Source of the DNA: Solirubrobacterales bacterium 67-14
GTDB taxonomy: Bacteria > Actinomycetota > Thermoleophilia > Solirubrobacterales > 70-9
DNA: 64,000 nucleotides
Direction of reading: 5' to 3'
Assembly (NCBI GenBank): GCA_001897355.1
Contig: MKST01000007.1
Span: forward strand, 248,228-312,227
Shown: piece by piece, positions 1 to 9,043 of the stretch
Layout: each line of letters starts with the position of its first letter
Numbering within the stretch: position 1 is the first letter of the stretch
Program-made: the position numbers and the translations under genes
The notes under the pieces: model-generated
What the model was told of the DNA's origin: nothing
The model's database searches: none
The model's input: only the letters and a program-made list of their open reading frames with translations

Positions 1-2145
1 GCGGCCGAGCCGGCGCCGGGGCAGTCGGCCTCACAATGCATCCATTCCGATGCGGGGTACGAGAACTACGGCCCGACCGACATCTCCGCCCAGGCCGGTG
101 ACGCCAAACGCCGCGTGACCGTGAACGAGAACCAGGCCGGCACGATCACCGTCTTCAAGTGGCCGAACCCGAGCTACAACAACCAGGTCAAGTACCAGGC
201 GGTTGAACGGGACGCGGCCGGCAACGTGAAGAACCTCTACCCGAACGAAGGCGTCTTCGCTGGGATCCGTTACCGCACCAAGGACGGGATCGGGTTCTCC
301 TGGCTGCGCGACTGGAAGCACTCGCAGCGGTATGACTCGCCGGACACCGCGGTGCCGGTCAACCGGTACGTCTCCCCGAAGGCTCTGGGCCTGGTCGTGC
401 TCTCCTTCGACCTGGTTTCCGGTGACAGCTTCCAGCGGCAGTTCGTGGTGCGACGCAAGTCCGGCTCAGCCGTGAAGAGCGCCGAGTTGGTCGCCTACGA
501 GAACTTCAACCCGGTCGCCACTCGCAAGGCCAAAGTCCCGCTCGTGGACTGGTGCCTGACCTGGCTCTCAGATCAGCATGCCGTCTACAACGGAAAGTCG
601 CACGCGATCCTCAACTGGTGGCAGGGGGTCGACGAGGCCACCGGCAAGCAGAGTTCGGTCGCGCTGGCGATGGGCTTCAACGGCAAGGACTCCGCTTATC
701 AGATCGGGGCCGATGGCTTCGACCCGGGGGCCGACCCGAACGGACCAGCCGACCCGTACCACCAGCTCGAGTCAAGCCCCTACCGGCTCGGCGGCGCAGC
801 CAAAGCGGACGGACAGACGGTCGGCGCGTTGACCTCGAAACTCGAGTTCAACCGCAAGGGCTACGCCCGGTCGCGGTTCATCGTGGCCGCCGACGAAACC
901 CGGACCGGGGCCGCCAAGTCCCTGGCCCAGGCCCGGAAGCGGGGCTTCGCCAAGGACCTGCGCAAGAACGCGCGGCAATGGAAGCATTGGCTGGGCCAGA
1001 CCAGGTTGCCGAAGGACGCCGGTCAAAGAATCACCGAGGTCTCGAAGCGGGCCCTGATCAGCCTGCGGCTCGCCATGGTCGCGCAAACCGGAGCGATCGT
1101 CGCCTCCTCCGCAACCCAGGGGCCCTACGGCGAGGACTGGATCCGTGACGGCGCCTTCTTCAACGAGGCACTCGACTGGAACGGCTTCACCGACGCGGTC
1201 ACCCGCCACAACCGTTTCTACACCCGGATCCAGGCCAGCCCGGAGAACCCGAGCGACTCGCGGCCGGATGGCAACTGGGCGGAAGGGGTCTACGCCGACG
1301 GGATCGACGGCCTGCCTATCCCCTGGGAGATCGATGAAACCGGGCTCGGTCTCTGGACCCTCTACCGGCACGCCCACTTCCTCAAGGGCAAGGAGAAGAA
1401 GACCTACATCCGTGAGGTCTACCCGTCGATCATGCGCGCGGCCGACTTCCTCGCCTCTTGCAAGGACCCCGATAACGGCCTTCAGTGCAAGGCGCACGAG
1501 GACGACAACTTCAACCAGACCCAGACCATCCACGGCGCCCAGACAACGGTGCTGGCGCTGCGCTCGGCGATCGCCGCCGCGAAGCTGGCCGGTGACGCCT
1601 CGGCCCGGGTCGACGGCTGGCGCTCGCGCCTGGCCGAACTCCGGGCGGCGATCGAGCGTGAGCTCTTCGATCCGGAAACGCTGAGCTACCGCCAGCAAGC
1701 CGGTTCGACCAGCACGGCGTCTTTCAAGGAAAAGGGCTGGCTGCTCTGGCCCACCCAGATCAGGCCGCGCACCGACCCGGCGATGGAGGCCATGGCCCGC
1801 CAGGTCAACCAGGGTGTCGGCTCGGCCCTGGCCGGAGCCAAGGGCTCCTACGAGACCAAGGGCGTACTCGGGCTCTCCTACCAGTGGTCAAACCCGACCG
1901 CTCGCCAGGAACGGGCGATGAAGCGCCATGTCGCCTATATGGCCGACGAGCAGACCACCCCGACTGGGCACTTCGGCGAGGCCTGGCAGCGTTTCGAAGA
2001 CGGCTTCGCGGCCCCGGTCCAAGACATGCCCCACGTCTGGGTCGGCATCCTCTTCTACATGTCGGCCTACCGGGTCTACGGCCACGAGCCGTATCGCTTC
2101 CAGGGCAAGGGGCTTTACCGGCAGAAGTTCGCTGGCCGGCACTAG
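1..2145 (+). CDS. GH15-like (glucoamylase/glucodextranase-type) glycosidase, 5' partial
   Basis: Frame is open from base 1 (AAEPAPGQSASQCIHSD...) into the 676-aa ORF; (alpha/alpha)6-like motifs 'EDWIRDGAFFNEALDWNG' and 'PIPWEIDETGLGLWTLYRHAHF'. Confidence 0.65.
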   Translation, partial: AAEPAPGQSASQCIHSDAGYENYGPTDISAQAGDAKRRVTVNENQAGTITVFKWPNPSYNNQVKYQAVERDAAGNVKNLYPNEGVFAGIRYRTKDGIGFSWLRDWKHSQRYDSPDTAVPVNRYVSPKALGLVVLSFDLVSGDSFQRQFVVRRKSGSAVKSAELVAYENFNPVATRKAKVPLVDWCLTWLSDQHAVYNGKSHAILNWWQGVDEATGKQSSVALAMGFNGKDSAYQIGADGFDPGADPNGPADPYHQLESSPYRLGGAAKADGQTVGALTSKLEFNRKGYARSRFIVAADETRTGAAKSLAQARKRGFAKDLRKNARQWKHWLGQTRLPKDAGQRITEVSKRALISLRLAMVAQTGAIVASSATQGPYGEDWIRDGAFFNEALDWNGFTDAVTRHNRFYTRIQASPENPSDSRPDGNWAEGVYADGIDGLPIPWEIDETGLGLWTLYRHAHFLKGKEKKTYIREVYPSIMRAADFLASCKDPDNGLQCKAHEDDNFNQTQTIHGAQTTVLALRSAIAAAKLAGDASARVDGWRSRLAELRAAIERELFDPETLSYRQQAGSTSTASFKEKGWLLWPTQIRPRTDPAMEAMARQVNQGVGSALAGAKGSYETKGVLGLSYQWSNPTARQERAMKRHVAYMADEQTTPTGHFGEAWQRFEDGFAAPVQDMPHVWVGILFYMSAYRVYGHEPYRFQGKGLYRQKFAGRH

Positions 2146-2166
2146 CTCCGCGTCCGAGGGCCGCCC

Positions 2167-2523
2167 CTAGTTGCGGCGGTCCTCGGCGTCGAGTTCGAGC
2201 TGGAAGTCGGTGACGATCTGGTCGCGGATCGCCTCGACCAGCTCGGCCGCGTTCCAGAGCGTCTCGGGCATTTCTTCCTCGGCCAGCCCGGGCACGACCA
2301 GCTGGCAGAACCGCCTGATCACGACCGCCTCCTCCGGCTCGCCCGGGTACTCGACCTCGTCCACCCTTTCGACCAGGATGTCACCGACGTAGGTGATGAC
2401 CCGGCCCGAACGGAGCAGCTCGACGACCAGGGCGCAGGCAGCCAGCTCGGCCTCGGTCACCTCTTCCTCCGGGGCCGGTTCGAGTTCTTCGGTTGGTTCT
2501 TCTTTTTGCGTTTTCTTCGCCAT
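2167..2523 (-). CDS. small acidic hypothetical protein
   Basis: 118-aa ORF, strongly acidic (EEPTEELEPAPEEEVTEAE), in the gap before hipA. Confidence 0.55.
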   Translation of the reverse strand: MAKKTQKEEPTEELEPAPEEEVTEAELAACALVVELLRSGRVITYVGDILVERVDEVEYPGEPEEAVVIRRFCQLVVPGLAEEEMPETLWNAAELVEAIRDQIVTDFQLELDAEDRRN

Positions 2524-2561
2524 GACCCGCTAAGGGGACGGCGGCCGAAACTCGCCCCCGG

Positions 2562-3794
2562 TCAGCTGGAGGTGAGGTCCGCAGCCCTCGACTCAACGTA
2601 CCGACGCACCGGGGAGCCATCGGGAATCACATCCTCGGCGAGTGCGTCCGTGACAGCGTGAACCAGCTGGGTCGCGACGTCGATCGCGCGACTCTCGGAA
2701 TGTTTCCAACGCTTTGCTTCCCGTCCGATTGCGGCGATGGTTACGTCGGCCAGGACTGGCTGGGCGCCGATGCTCATCGCGCCGCTGCTTCTGAGCTCCG
2801 GCCAAAGCACGGTCGGAACAGTGTCGTACAGGGGAGCCAGCGAGACCTCGCCATCCGGGCCATGAAGCAAACTCAGGTTCTTTCCGTGCTGGTCCGCGTT
2901 GCCGATGAGAACCGTGAAGGTGACCGCCTCAACCAGCCGGTCAAGTTCTCGCTGGGCATCATCCGCGTAGTCGTCGAGCAGTTTCGCAACGTCCTTCAGC
3001 CCGGGCCCGCCGTGCGATTCATACTTGACTCGCTCGCCTACCATCGGATCAACGCCGAGCGCTTGGCAGATGTCCTCCTGGTGGAGACGTCGCACCCGGC
3101 CTTCCTCCCGCGTCCGGTCATACCTGGAGACGATTATGCAATCCCGCCCGCTGAATGCTTGGATCTCGTTTTCGACTGTCGTGAGGCCCACGCTCCTGGC
3201 CAGGTCCAGACACTCTCCTTCTGAGCGAACCAACCTCGCGTGGGCCAGATCATTGACCTTGAGGATGTGGGTTGACGGCATGCCCCGGCGCGGCCGGGCC
3301 CAGCCGCTGCTGTCCTTCACCAGAAGCACTTTGTCCTGCATGCCGGCCAGTGAGAGTTCGCTGTCGTCGACAATCCCGAGTGGGTTCTCGTCCAGGTCTC
3401 TGATCACTTCCGCCAGGTGTCCTTCATCGAGGGAATCGGATTTGTAGAGCGAAGCGTCCGGAGGCTCAGAGGCGACCACGAGTGCTCCGGCAACGTCCTT
3501 TCCGTATCGCTGGAGCATCCCGAAGGTATCGGTTACGACGACGTTCGCCTTCTCAGCGAGTATCCGCAGCGCATTGCCTTCCGGCAAGAGCCCGCGGAAG
3601 AAGGGGGTCGCTTCCTGCGGTCCCGTCACCAACGGAAGCGAGCAAGAGATCAACGGAGTATTCATGGCCCAGCCGTTGAATGCTTCGTCGGCATAGGCGC
3701 AGTTGACGTGGCCGGGCTTTTCTCCCCTGGTGAGGCTCGCGATCGGCCTGTCGTCCAGCCATACGGTCAGGCGCTCCTTCCCGCGGGAAGCCAC
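2562..3794 (-). CDS. hipA: HipA-family serine/threonine kinase toxin
   Basis: 410 aa; HipA catalytic motif 'IGNADQHGKNLSLLH', 'LAPLYDTVPT', N-terminal 'FFRGLLPEGNALRILAEKANV'; paired with an upstream XRE HTH gene. Confidence 0.88.
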   Translation of the reverse strand: MASRGKERLTVWLDDRPIASLTRGEKPGHVNCAYADEAFNGWAMNTPLISCSLPLVTGPQEATPFFRGLLPEGNALRILAEKANVVVTDTFGMLQRYGKDVAGALVVASEPPDASLYKSDSLDEGHLAEVIRDLDENPLGIVDDSELSLAGMQDKVLLVKDSSGWARPRRGMPSTHILKVNDLAHARLVRSEGECLDLARSVGLTTVENEIQAFSGRDCIIVSRYDRTREEGRVRRLHQEDICQALGVDPMVGERVKYESHGGPGLKDVAKLLDDYADDAQRELDRLVEAVTFTVLIGNADQHGKNLSLLHGPDGEVSLAPLYDTVPTVLWPELRSSGAMSIGAQPVLADVTIAAIGREAKRWKHSESRAIDVATQLVHAVTDALAEDVIPDGSPVRRYVESRAADLTSS

Positions 3795-4051
3795 TACTCA
3801 CCGTCCTCTGCGGGAAGGTTCACCGTCACTTCGGCTCCCATCCGGCGTAGCGCCCTCAGAGCCCGGTCGATCGCGATGGTCGAGTGGCTGCCTTCGAGCC
3901 GCGACAGATAGGTACGTTCGATACCTGCCGCTTCGGCAAGCTCGGCCTGACTCATTCCCCTTTGATGCCGGATCCCCGAGATAGCCCGGCCAAGATCCCG
4001 TTCGGTCCGGATTCTCCACACGAGGTTATTTCGCTTTGTGGACATATCCAC
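3794..4051 (-). CDS. HipB-like XRE-family HTH antitoxin
   Basis: HTH 'GISGIRHQRGMSQAELAEAAGIERTYLSRLEGSHSTI'; 1-nt overlap with hipA. Start may be ATG at 4045 rather than GTG at 4051. Confidence 0.85.
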   Translation of the reverse strand: MDMSTKRNNLVWRIRTERDLGRAISGIRHQRGMSQAELAEAAGIERTYLSRLEGSHSTIAIDRALRALRRMGAEVTVNLPAEDGE

Positions 4052-4129
4052 ACATTATCAATTCCTATGCGTATGTGGTGATATTCCCATAAATATATAC
4101 TGAGAGTACTGTGTGGGAATATCACCACA
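4037..4129. promoter_or_regulatory. Putative HipB operator array
   Basis: TGTGGACATATCCACA (4037-4052), TGTGGTGATATTCCCATA (4074-4091), TGTGGGAATATCACCACA (4112-4129). The last two are inverted copies (16-nt perfect arms 4074-4089/4114-4129). Confidence 0.65.
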
Positions 4130-4166
4130 AGAATTCAGCCAGAAGAAAGCTCCCCCGGACCGGTAC

Positions 4167-5138
4167 CTACCCGGCCAGGCGAGTGGCAGCGCAGGGCACG
4201 TCGCCGGCGTCGGTCGCCTGGCGGGCCGCGTCCCGGATCGCCTCGCTCACGACCTCGCCGGCGAAAATCGTGAACAGGAAAGGATCGACCTCGACTTTTC
4301 CGGTGGAGAGGCATATCGCCAGGTCCCCGTCGACCGCGGTGGCCGCCGGGGAGAGCGCCCGGGCGAAACCCGGCGCGGCGGCGCGGGAGACGTTGTGGGC
4401 CTCGGCCTTGGTCAGCTTCGCGTCGGTGACGATGCAGCAGAGCGTGGTGTTCTCCCCGAGCGGTATCTGGGTGTCACCCTCGCGCATCACGTCGACCGTG
4501 CGGCGGAACGCCCCCTCCTGCCAGTAGCCGGCGAGGATGCTGCCGTCGGCGTCGATCACCTCGCCGTACGGGTTGGCCACGGCGATCGCGGTCATGGTCG
4601 CGCCGCCGACCTTGATCGTCGCCGCGCCGAGCCCCGTCTTGGTCCAGCCGCCGTCCGGCTGCACCTTGCCGGCGGTCGCACCGGTGCCGGCCCCGACACA
4701 GCCCCGTTCGACCGTGTCGCCGGCCGCCTCGCAGGCGGCGTAGGCGTCTTCCGGGGCCGGCCAGGCGAAATCGCCCATCGGCAGGTCGAAGCAGACCGCT
4801 GCCGTGACCAGCGGCACCGGCCCGACCGGGGTCGGGAAGCCTCGACCCCGCTCGCGCATCCAGTCGACCACCCCGTTCGCGGCGCCGAGACCGAAGGCGC
4901 TGCCGCCGGAGAGCATCACCGCGTGGGCGCCGGGGGTCGAGGTCGCCGGGGAGAGCAGTTCAAACTCCCGTGTGCCCGGGCCGCCGCCGCGGATCTCGCC
5001 GGAGCTGACCGAGTCCTCGGGCCCGAGGATCACCGTGCAGCCGGTCCAGCGATCGGTGTCGCTCCAGTGGCCGACCGTCACCCCCTCCGGAAGCTCGACC
5101 GGCAGGAACACGTCAGTGGGTGGGGTCGCTTCGCTCAT
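4167..5138 (-). CDS. P1 family peptidase (DmpA-like)
   Basis: 'VTVGHWSDTDRWTGCTVILGPE...GGGPGTREFELLSP...VMLSGGSAFGLGAANGVVDWMRERGRGF' pattern; start taken at MSEATPP. Confidence 0.85.
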   Translation of the reverse strand: MSEATPPTDVFLPVELPEGVTVGHWSDTDRWTGCTVILGPEDSVSSGEIRGGGPGTREFELLSPATSTPGAHAVMLSGGSAFGLGAANGVVDWMRERGRGFPTPVGPVPLVTAAVCFDLPMGDFAWPAPEDAYAACEAAGDTVERGCVGAGTGATAGKVQPDGGWTKTGLGAATIKVGGATMTAIAVANPYGEVIDADGSILAGYWQEGAFRRTVDVMREGDTQIPLGENTTLCCIVTDAKLTKAEAHNVSRAAAPGFARALSPAATAVDGDLAICLSTGKVEVDPFLFTIFAGEVVSEAIRDAARQATDAGDVPCAATRLAG

Positions 5139-5192
5139 GGCAGGACCATAGAAAGCGGCCCTGACGGACCGCCTCACGCTCCCCGCCGGCGC

Positions 5193-6743
5193 TCAGCGGC
5201 GAATCTTTACTTTCGCCTTGACCGGGTGGCCGTAGGTGTCGTGGCCGCTGATCACGATCCGTTTCGGCTTGCCGGCCGCCTTGCGCCCACGGGCCGGCTT
5301 GAGCGTGCGGCACTTTGCCTTCGACCCGATCTTCATGGTGCCCTTCAGCTTGCCGGCCTTGAGCTTCGCCTTCGGCACGACGCCGCCGAGCGCCCGGGCG
5401 CAGACCTTCACCCGCTTGCCTTTCCGCTTCGCGAGGGTGACCTTCACCAGCGCATGCGGCTTGAACGAGACCTGCCTGGTCACGAACTTCGTGCTGGCAC
5501 CGAGCGTGTACTGCTGGACCGAATGCGGCTCGCCGAGGTCGACCTCGAAGCTGACCCTTCCCTTGCCGTCTGGCTTTGCCTTCTTGCCGTTGACGTCCAC
5601 GGCTTTCAGTCCCTTGTAGTTCGGCGGGCTGGTCACCGAAGTCGTACCGGAGCCGGTCAGCGACAGAGCCGTTTCACTGCCTTCGACCGTCATGAACTCC
5701 AGCGCCCGTTTCGGGTCGGCTTTGACCCGCCAGCCCCAGATCCCGAAGTCGGGTTCGATCGTCTTGAAGTCGAACTTCTGCGGATCGGCTGCCGGGTGGG
5801 CGAAGTTGTTGGTGAAGACCTTGAGCGTGTCGATCACCTCGCGGGTGAAGTTCTCGAAGGTGTGGCAGCCGTTGCCGTAGTCCTTCCAGAGATGGTCGAC
5901 CCCGAGCTCGTCGAGCTTGGCGTTGAAGCTGGTGCTGCCCTGGTAGACCCCGTTCTCGACTACGCACGAGAGCGCGTCTTCGGGATGGTCGCCCTCGCCG
6001 ATCTCCGGGTTGAGCACACCGTTGGCGGTACGGACCTGGATGTCCGTCCCACGCAGGTTCGAAGCGAGGTCGGTCGGGTTGGTGCCATGCCAGCGGATCT
6101 CCTGGGTTGCCCGGGGTCCGTTGATCGCATCCATCGCCCCGCCGTCGAAGGTGGAGGCGAGGGACATGGTGGTTCCGATCAGCGGGTTGTTGCTGTCAAC
6201 CGCGCCAGAGAGGGTCGCCACCGAGCCGAACAGGTCGGGGTGCCGGGCGGCGAGCGAGGTCGCACCGTAGCCGCCCATCGAGATGCCGAAGATCGCCCGG
6301 TGCCCCCGGTCGGCGATCGTCCGGTAGCGGGCGTCGATCAGCTCGATCAGCTGGTCGATCACGAACGTCTCGTACATCGGCGGACCGCCGGCTCCGGCGT
6401 TGTACCAGTCGCTCCAGAACCCGCTGTTGCCGTCCGGGGAGACGACGATCGAGGGATAGCCGCTGGTCAGTTCCTCACCGTGAAGGATGTTGGCGAAGGA
6501 GTTGTAGTTGTTCTGCATACCGGCCAAGGCGTAGGTGACCGGCCAGCGCTTGCCACGGTCGGAGTCGTAGCCGGTCGGCAGGAAGACGTGGAGCTTGGTC
6601 GGCTCGGTGAAGGCGTCGGTATCAACCGTCAGCTCATGCAGCCGGTCGGATTTGGCCACGTCATCGGTCACGGTCGCGGCCGTCGCGCTGCCGGCAGCCA
6701 TCCCCGCGAACAGCACGGCCAACAGCCAATTGAATCGACGCAT
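5193..6743 (-). CDS. secreted esterase (alpha/beta hydrolase, esterase D/antigen-85-like)
   Basis: Signal peptide MRRFNWLLAVLFAGMAAGSATA; 'RWPVTYALAGMQNNYNSF', nucleophile 'FGISMGGYGA', 'GCHTFENF'; Lys/Arg-rich C-terminal module. Confidence 0.8.
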   Translation of the reverse strand: MRRFNWLLAVLFAGMAAGSATAATVTDDVAKSDRLHELTVDTDAFTEPTKLHVFLPTGYDSDRGKRWPVTYALAGMQNNYNSFANILHGEELTSGYPSIVVSPDGNSGFWSDWYNAGAGGPPMYETFVIDQLIELIDARYRTIADRGHRAIFGISMGGYGATSLAARHPDLFGSVATLSGAVDSNNPLIGTTMSLASTFDGGAMDAINGPRATQEIRWHGTNPTDLASNLRGTDIQVRTANGVLNPEIGEGDHPEDALSCVVENGVYQGSTSFNAKLDELGVDHLWKDYGNGCHTFENFTREVIDTLKVFTNNFAHPAADPQKFDFKTIEPDFGIWGWRVKADPKRALEFMTVEGSETALSLTGSGTTSVTSPPNYKGLKAVDVNGKKAKPDGKGRVSFEVDLGEPHSVQQYTLGASTKFVTRQVSFKPHALVKVTLAKRKGKRVKVCARALGGVVPKAKLKAGKLKGTMKIGSKAKCRTLKPARGRKAAGKPKRIVISGHDTYGHPVKAKVKIRR

Positions 6744-6867
6744 TCGTCCTCCCGCTCGGATCACCCCTGCCGCCGCAGGGTATCAGTTATATACAGACCT
6801 GCAGATAACAACTACCTCAGTGGGCCAGCCTCGAAACAACCGCCCGAAACTCCTTCATGGGGCTAGC

Positions 6868-7932
6868 CTACGCAGGCCGGCCGCGGCGCCGTGACGGACG
6901 GGCGATCCGGGTCTGGCGCGACTCGCGAAGCTCGGCGTCATGATCGCCGCGGCGCTCGGCCGGGAAGACCGAGAGCTGAACCAGCTCATCACCGGAGACC
7001 AGTCCGGCGCCGAGCAGATCGGCCGACTCGAAACGAAAATCCCGCCCGAGCCCGATCCCGTCTCCCTCGAGGATGCGGCAGACGCCGGCGGCTTCGACGA
7101 ACCTCGCTACGAGCTCTTCGTCGACCTGGCCCGCGTCGATCTCGTTGGGTCCGGATTCACCAGCTTCGACATGATTGCCAGAGACGAGCGCATCGAGCGC
7201 GTATCCCTGAAGCAGCGGCTGGAACATCTGTTCGAACACTTCCGGCCGGCTGATCAGGTCGAAGGCGATGATCTCTCCCCCGGCCACGGCGACCATCCCG
7301 ATCTGGCCTTCGCATGGTTCGATCCCGGCCGTGATCTCAGCCAGACGAGCCCGTCTCGACTCGTACACATCGTGCATCGAGGCGGTCGGCGAGCTGACCC
7401 CCAGCGTCTGGGAGCGCTCCTCGACCCTGCCCCAGACCGCGGCCTGGTCGGCTCGGGTCTCCAGGCCCGCTATCCGGTTTCGGGTCGATTGCCGAACCTT
7501 GTCGCTTCGCATTCCTGGGTCGGCGGTCTGGGGAGCCGCCGCGAAGCTCTCTCGGTGGCGGCGGCCGTCCCAACGACCGGCCTCGACGCAGCTGACCGGC
7601 ACGGTCAGGCGGGCACCGGACGGGACCAGGACCGAGATGTCGAAGGTCCGGTTCTGCTGAGCGCCTAGCACCTCCTCGCCTTCGAAGACGAGCACGTTGT
7701 GGCGACCGCTGTTCTCGACCACGAGGTCACGGACAGAGGCGCCACCGGGCAGTTCCTTGACGGTCAGATTGCCCCGCTCGATCGCCTGCTTGAGCGACAC
7801 ATACGGCACCCCGGGTTCCGGACCGAAGACGGAATGGATGGTGAGTGGGCCGGAAGCGGTCGGCTCGCCGAGCCTCAGGGGCTCACTCAGGTACTGGTCG
7901 ATGCTGACTGGGGCTGTGATGTGACCGCTCAC
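6868..7932 (-). CDS. ARPP-1/DUF6569-like protein
   Basis: 'NLTVKELPGGASVRDLVVENSGRHNVLVFEGEEVLGAQQNRTFDISVLVPSGARLTVPVSCVEAGRW'; GTG start at 7932 behind AGGAGG (caaggaggacgcccGTG). Confidence 0.65.
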   Translation of the reverse strand: MSGHITAPVSIDQYLSEPLRLGEPTASGPLTIHSVFGPEPGVPYVSLKQAIERGNLTVKELPGGASVRDLVVENSGRHNVLVFEGEEVLGAQQNRTFDISVLVPSGARLTVPVSCVEAGRWDGRRHRESFAAAPQTADPGMRSDKVRQSTRNRIAGLETRADQAAVWGRVEERSQTLGVSSPTASMHDVYESRRARLAEITAGIEPCEGQIGMVAVAGGEIIAFDLISRPEVFEQMFQPLLQGYALDALVSGNHVEAGESGPNEIDAGQVDEELVARFVEAAGVCRILEGDGIGLGRDFRFESADLLGAGLVSGDELVQLSVFPAERRGDHDAELRESRQTRIARPSRRRGRPA

Positions 7933-8012
7933 GGGCGTCCTCCTTGTTCGACTGAACCAGGGGTCGGGGAAACGCCCGATTTCTGACAACGAACTCAGGA
8001 GAACGGCAGGTT

Positions 8013-8087
8013 TCAGCCCCAAACCCGCCAGGCGATCGCAGCGACGATGAGGATGGCGATTATCGAGATCACGACTCCGGGGTCCAT
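8013..8087 (-). CDS. candidate 24-aa hydrophobic small protein
   Basis: ATG...TGA encodes MDPGVVISIIAILIVAAIAWRVWG; 81 nt upstream of the likely ARPP-1 start. Not in the ORF track (short). Confidence 0.35.
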   Translation of the reverse strand: MDPGVVISIIAILIVAAIAWRVWG

Positions 8088-8179
8088 ATGGATCGCCTAC
8101 CCAGGCATCTCCATCTGAACCAGGTCGCCGGGCCTCCTCACAATCTCACTCAGCTCTTGTGAAGAGCTGTCGTCAGCCG

Positions 8180-8833
8180 TCAGGGAACCCGGGCGAGGCT
8201 CAGGCCGTCGGCCATGCCGAGCATCACCGAGTCGACCCGGGCGTCGTCGACCAGCAGGTCGTTCAGCCCCTGCATCGCAGCGGTGCCCTCATCCGGGTCG
8301 GCGTCGAGGATCCGGCCACCCATGAGGACGTTGTCGAAGGTGATCAGGCCACCCGGGCTCATCCGGGGTAGCAGCGCTTCGTAGTAATCGGGGTAGCCGG
8401 TCTTGTCGGCGTCGACGTAGGCGAAGTCATAGGTCGGCTCCTCGGGCAGCGCGCGGATCGTCTCGATCGCCGGGCCGACCCGGAACTCGACCTTCTCGCC
8501 CACCCCGGCCCGGTCGACGTTGCGGCGCGCGACCTCGGCCCGTTCGGGATCGAGCTCGCAGCAGAGCAGGGTGCCATCGTCGGCCAGGCCACGGGCGATG
8601 CGGATCGCCCCGTAGCCGGTGAAGGTCCCGACCTCGATCGCCCGTCGTCCTCGCCCGAGCTTGACCAGCATCTCGAGAAAGGCGGCCTGCTCGGGCGCCG
8701 TCTGCATGGTCTGGAGATCACCCATTGCCGCGGTCTCGTCCTCGACCAGCCTGAGCGCCTCGTCTCGCCCGGAAGCGTGCTCCCGCACGTACTCGGCCAG
8801 TTCAGAATCAATTCGGGTCGGTTCGATCGACAT
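8180..8833 (-). CDS. SAM-dependent O-methyltransferase (COMT-like)
   Basis: 'AIEVGTFTGYGAIRIARGL', 'YDFAYVDADKTGYPDYYEALLPRMSPGGLITFDNVLMGG'. Confidence 0.9.
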   Translation of the reverse strand: MSIEPTRIDSELAEYVREHASGRDEALRLVEDETAAMGDLQTMQTAPEQAAFLEMLVKLGRGRRAIEVGTFTGYGAIRIARGLADDGTLLCCELDPERAEVARRNVDRAGVGEKVEFRVGPAIETIRALPEEPTYDFAYVDADKTGYPDYYEALLPRMSPGGLITFDNVLMGGRILDADPDEGTAAMQGLNDLLVDDARVDSVMLGMADGLSLARVP

Positions 8834-8879
8834 GCCCTCAACCTACTTCGTGCCAGACCGACCCGGACCAGGATGCGGT

Positions 8880-8922
8880 GAGGTTGAAGTTTGGAGCGCT
8901 ATGTGGCGGAAACTTCAACCTC
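8880..8922. repeat. 43-nt hairpin repeat, copy A
   Basis: GAGGTTGAAGTTT-GGAGCGCTATGTGGCGG-AAACTTCAACCTC; perfect 13-bp stem; homologous to copies at 22259 and 62488. Confidence 0.85.
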
Positions 8923-8992
8923 GATGCGTCCGGAGCTCCGATTCGTCGTTTTCGGCCAGGCGGTGTGTTCATATCGCGGAATCTCACACAAG

Positions 8993-9005
8993 TTGACGCG
9001 CGTCA
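8993..9005 (+). promoter_or_regulatory. TTGACGCGCGTCA element
   Basis: Contains the 12-bp palindrome TGACGCGCGTCA; matched by the element at 45154-45166. Confidence 0.55.
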
Positions 9006-9043
9006 GCTATCATTGGATGACTGTCCGCAGGGAAGGAGACGAA

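Noticed and set aside
772-1698. 308-aa - strand ORF
   Set aside because: Antisense to the GH15-like gene; no recognisable motif.
4113-6866. 917-aa + strand ORF
   Set aside because: Antisense to the well-supported P1 peptidase and secreted esterase; Arg/Gly/Asp-rich low-complexity translation typical of the opposite frame in high-GC DNA.
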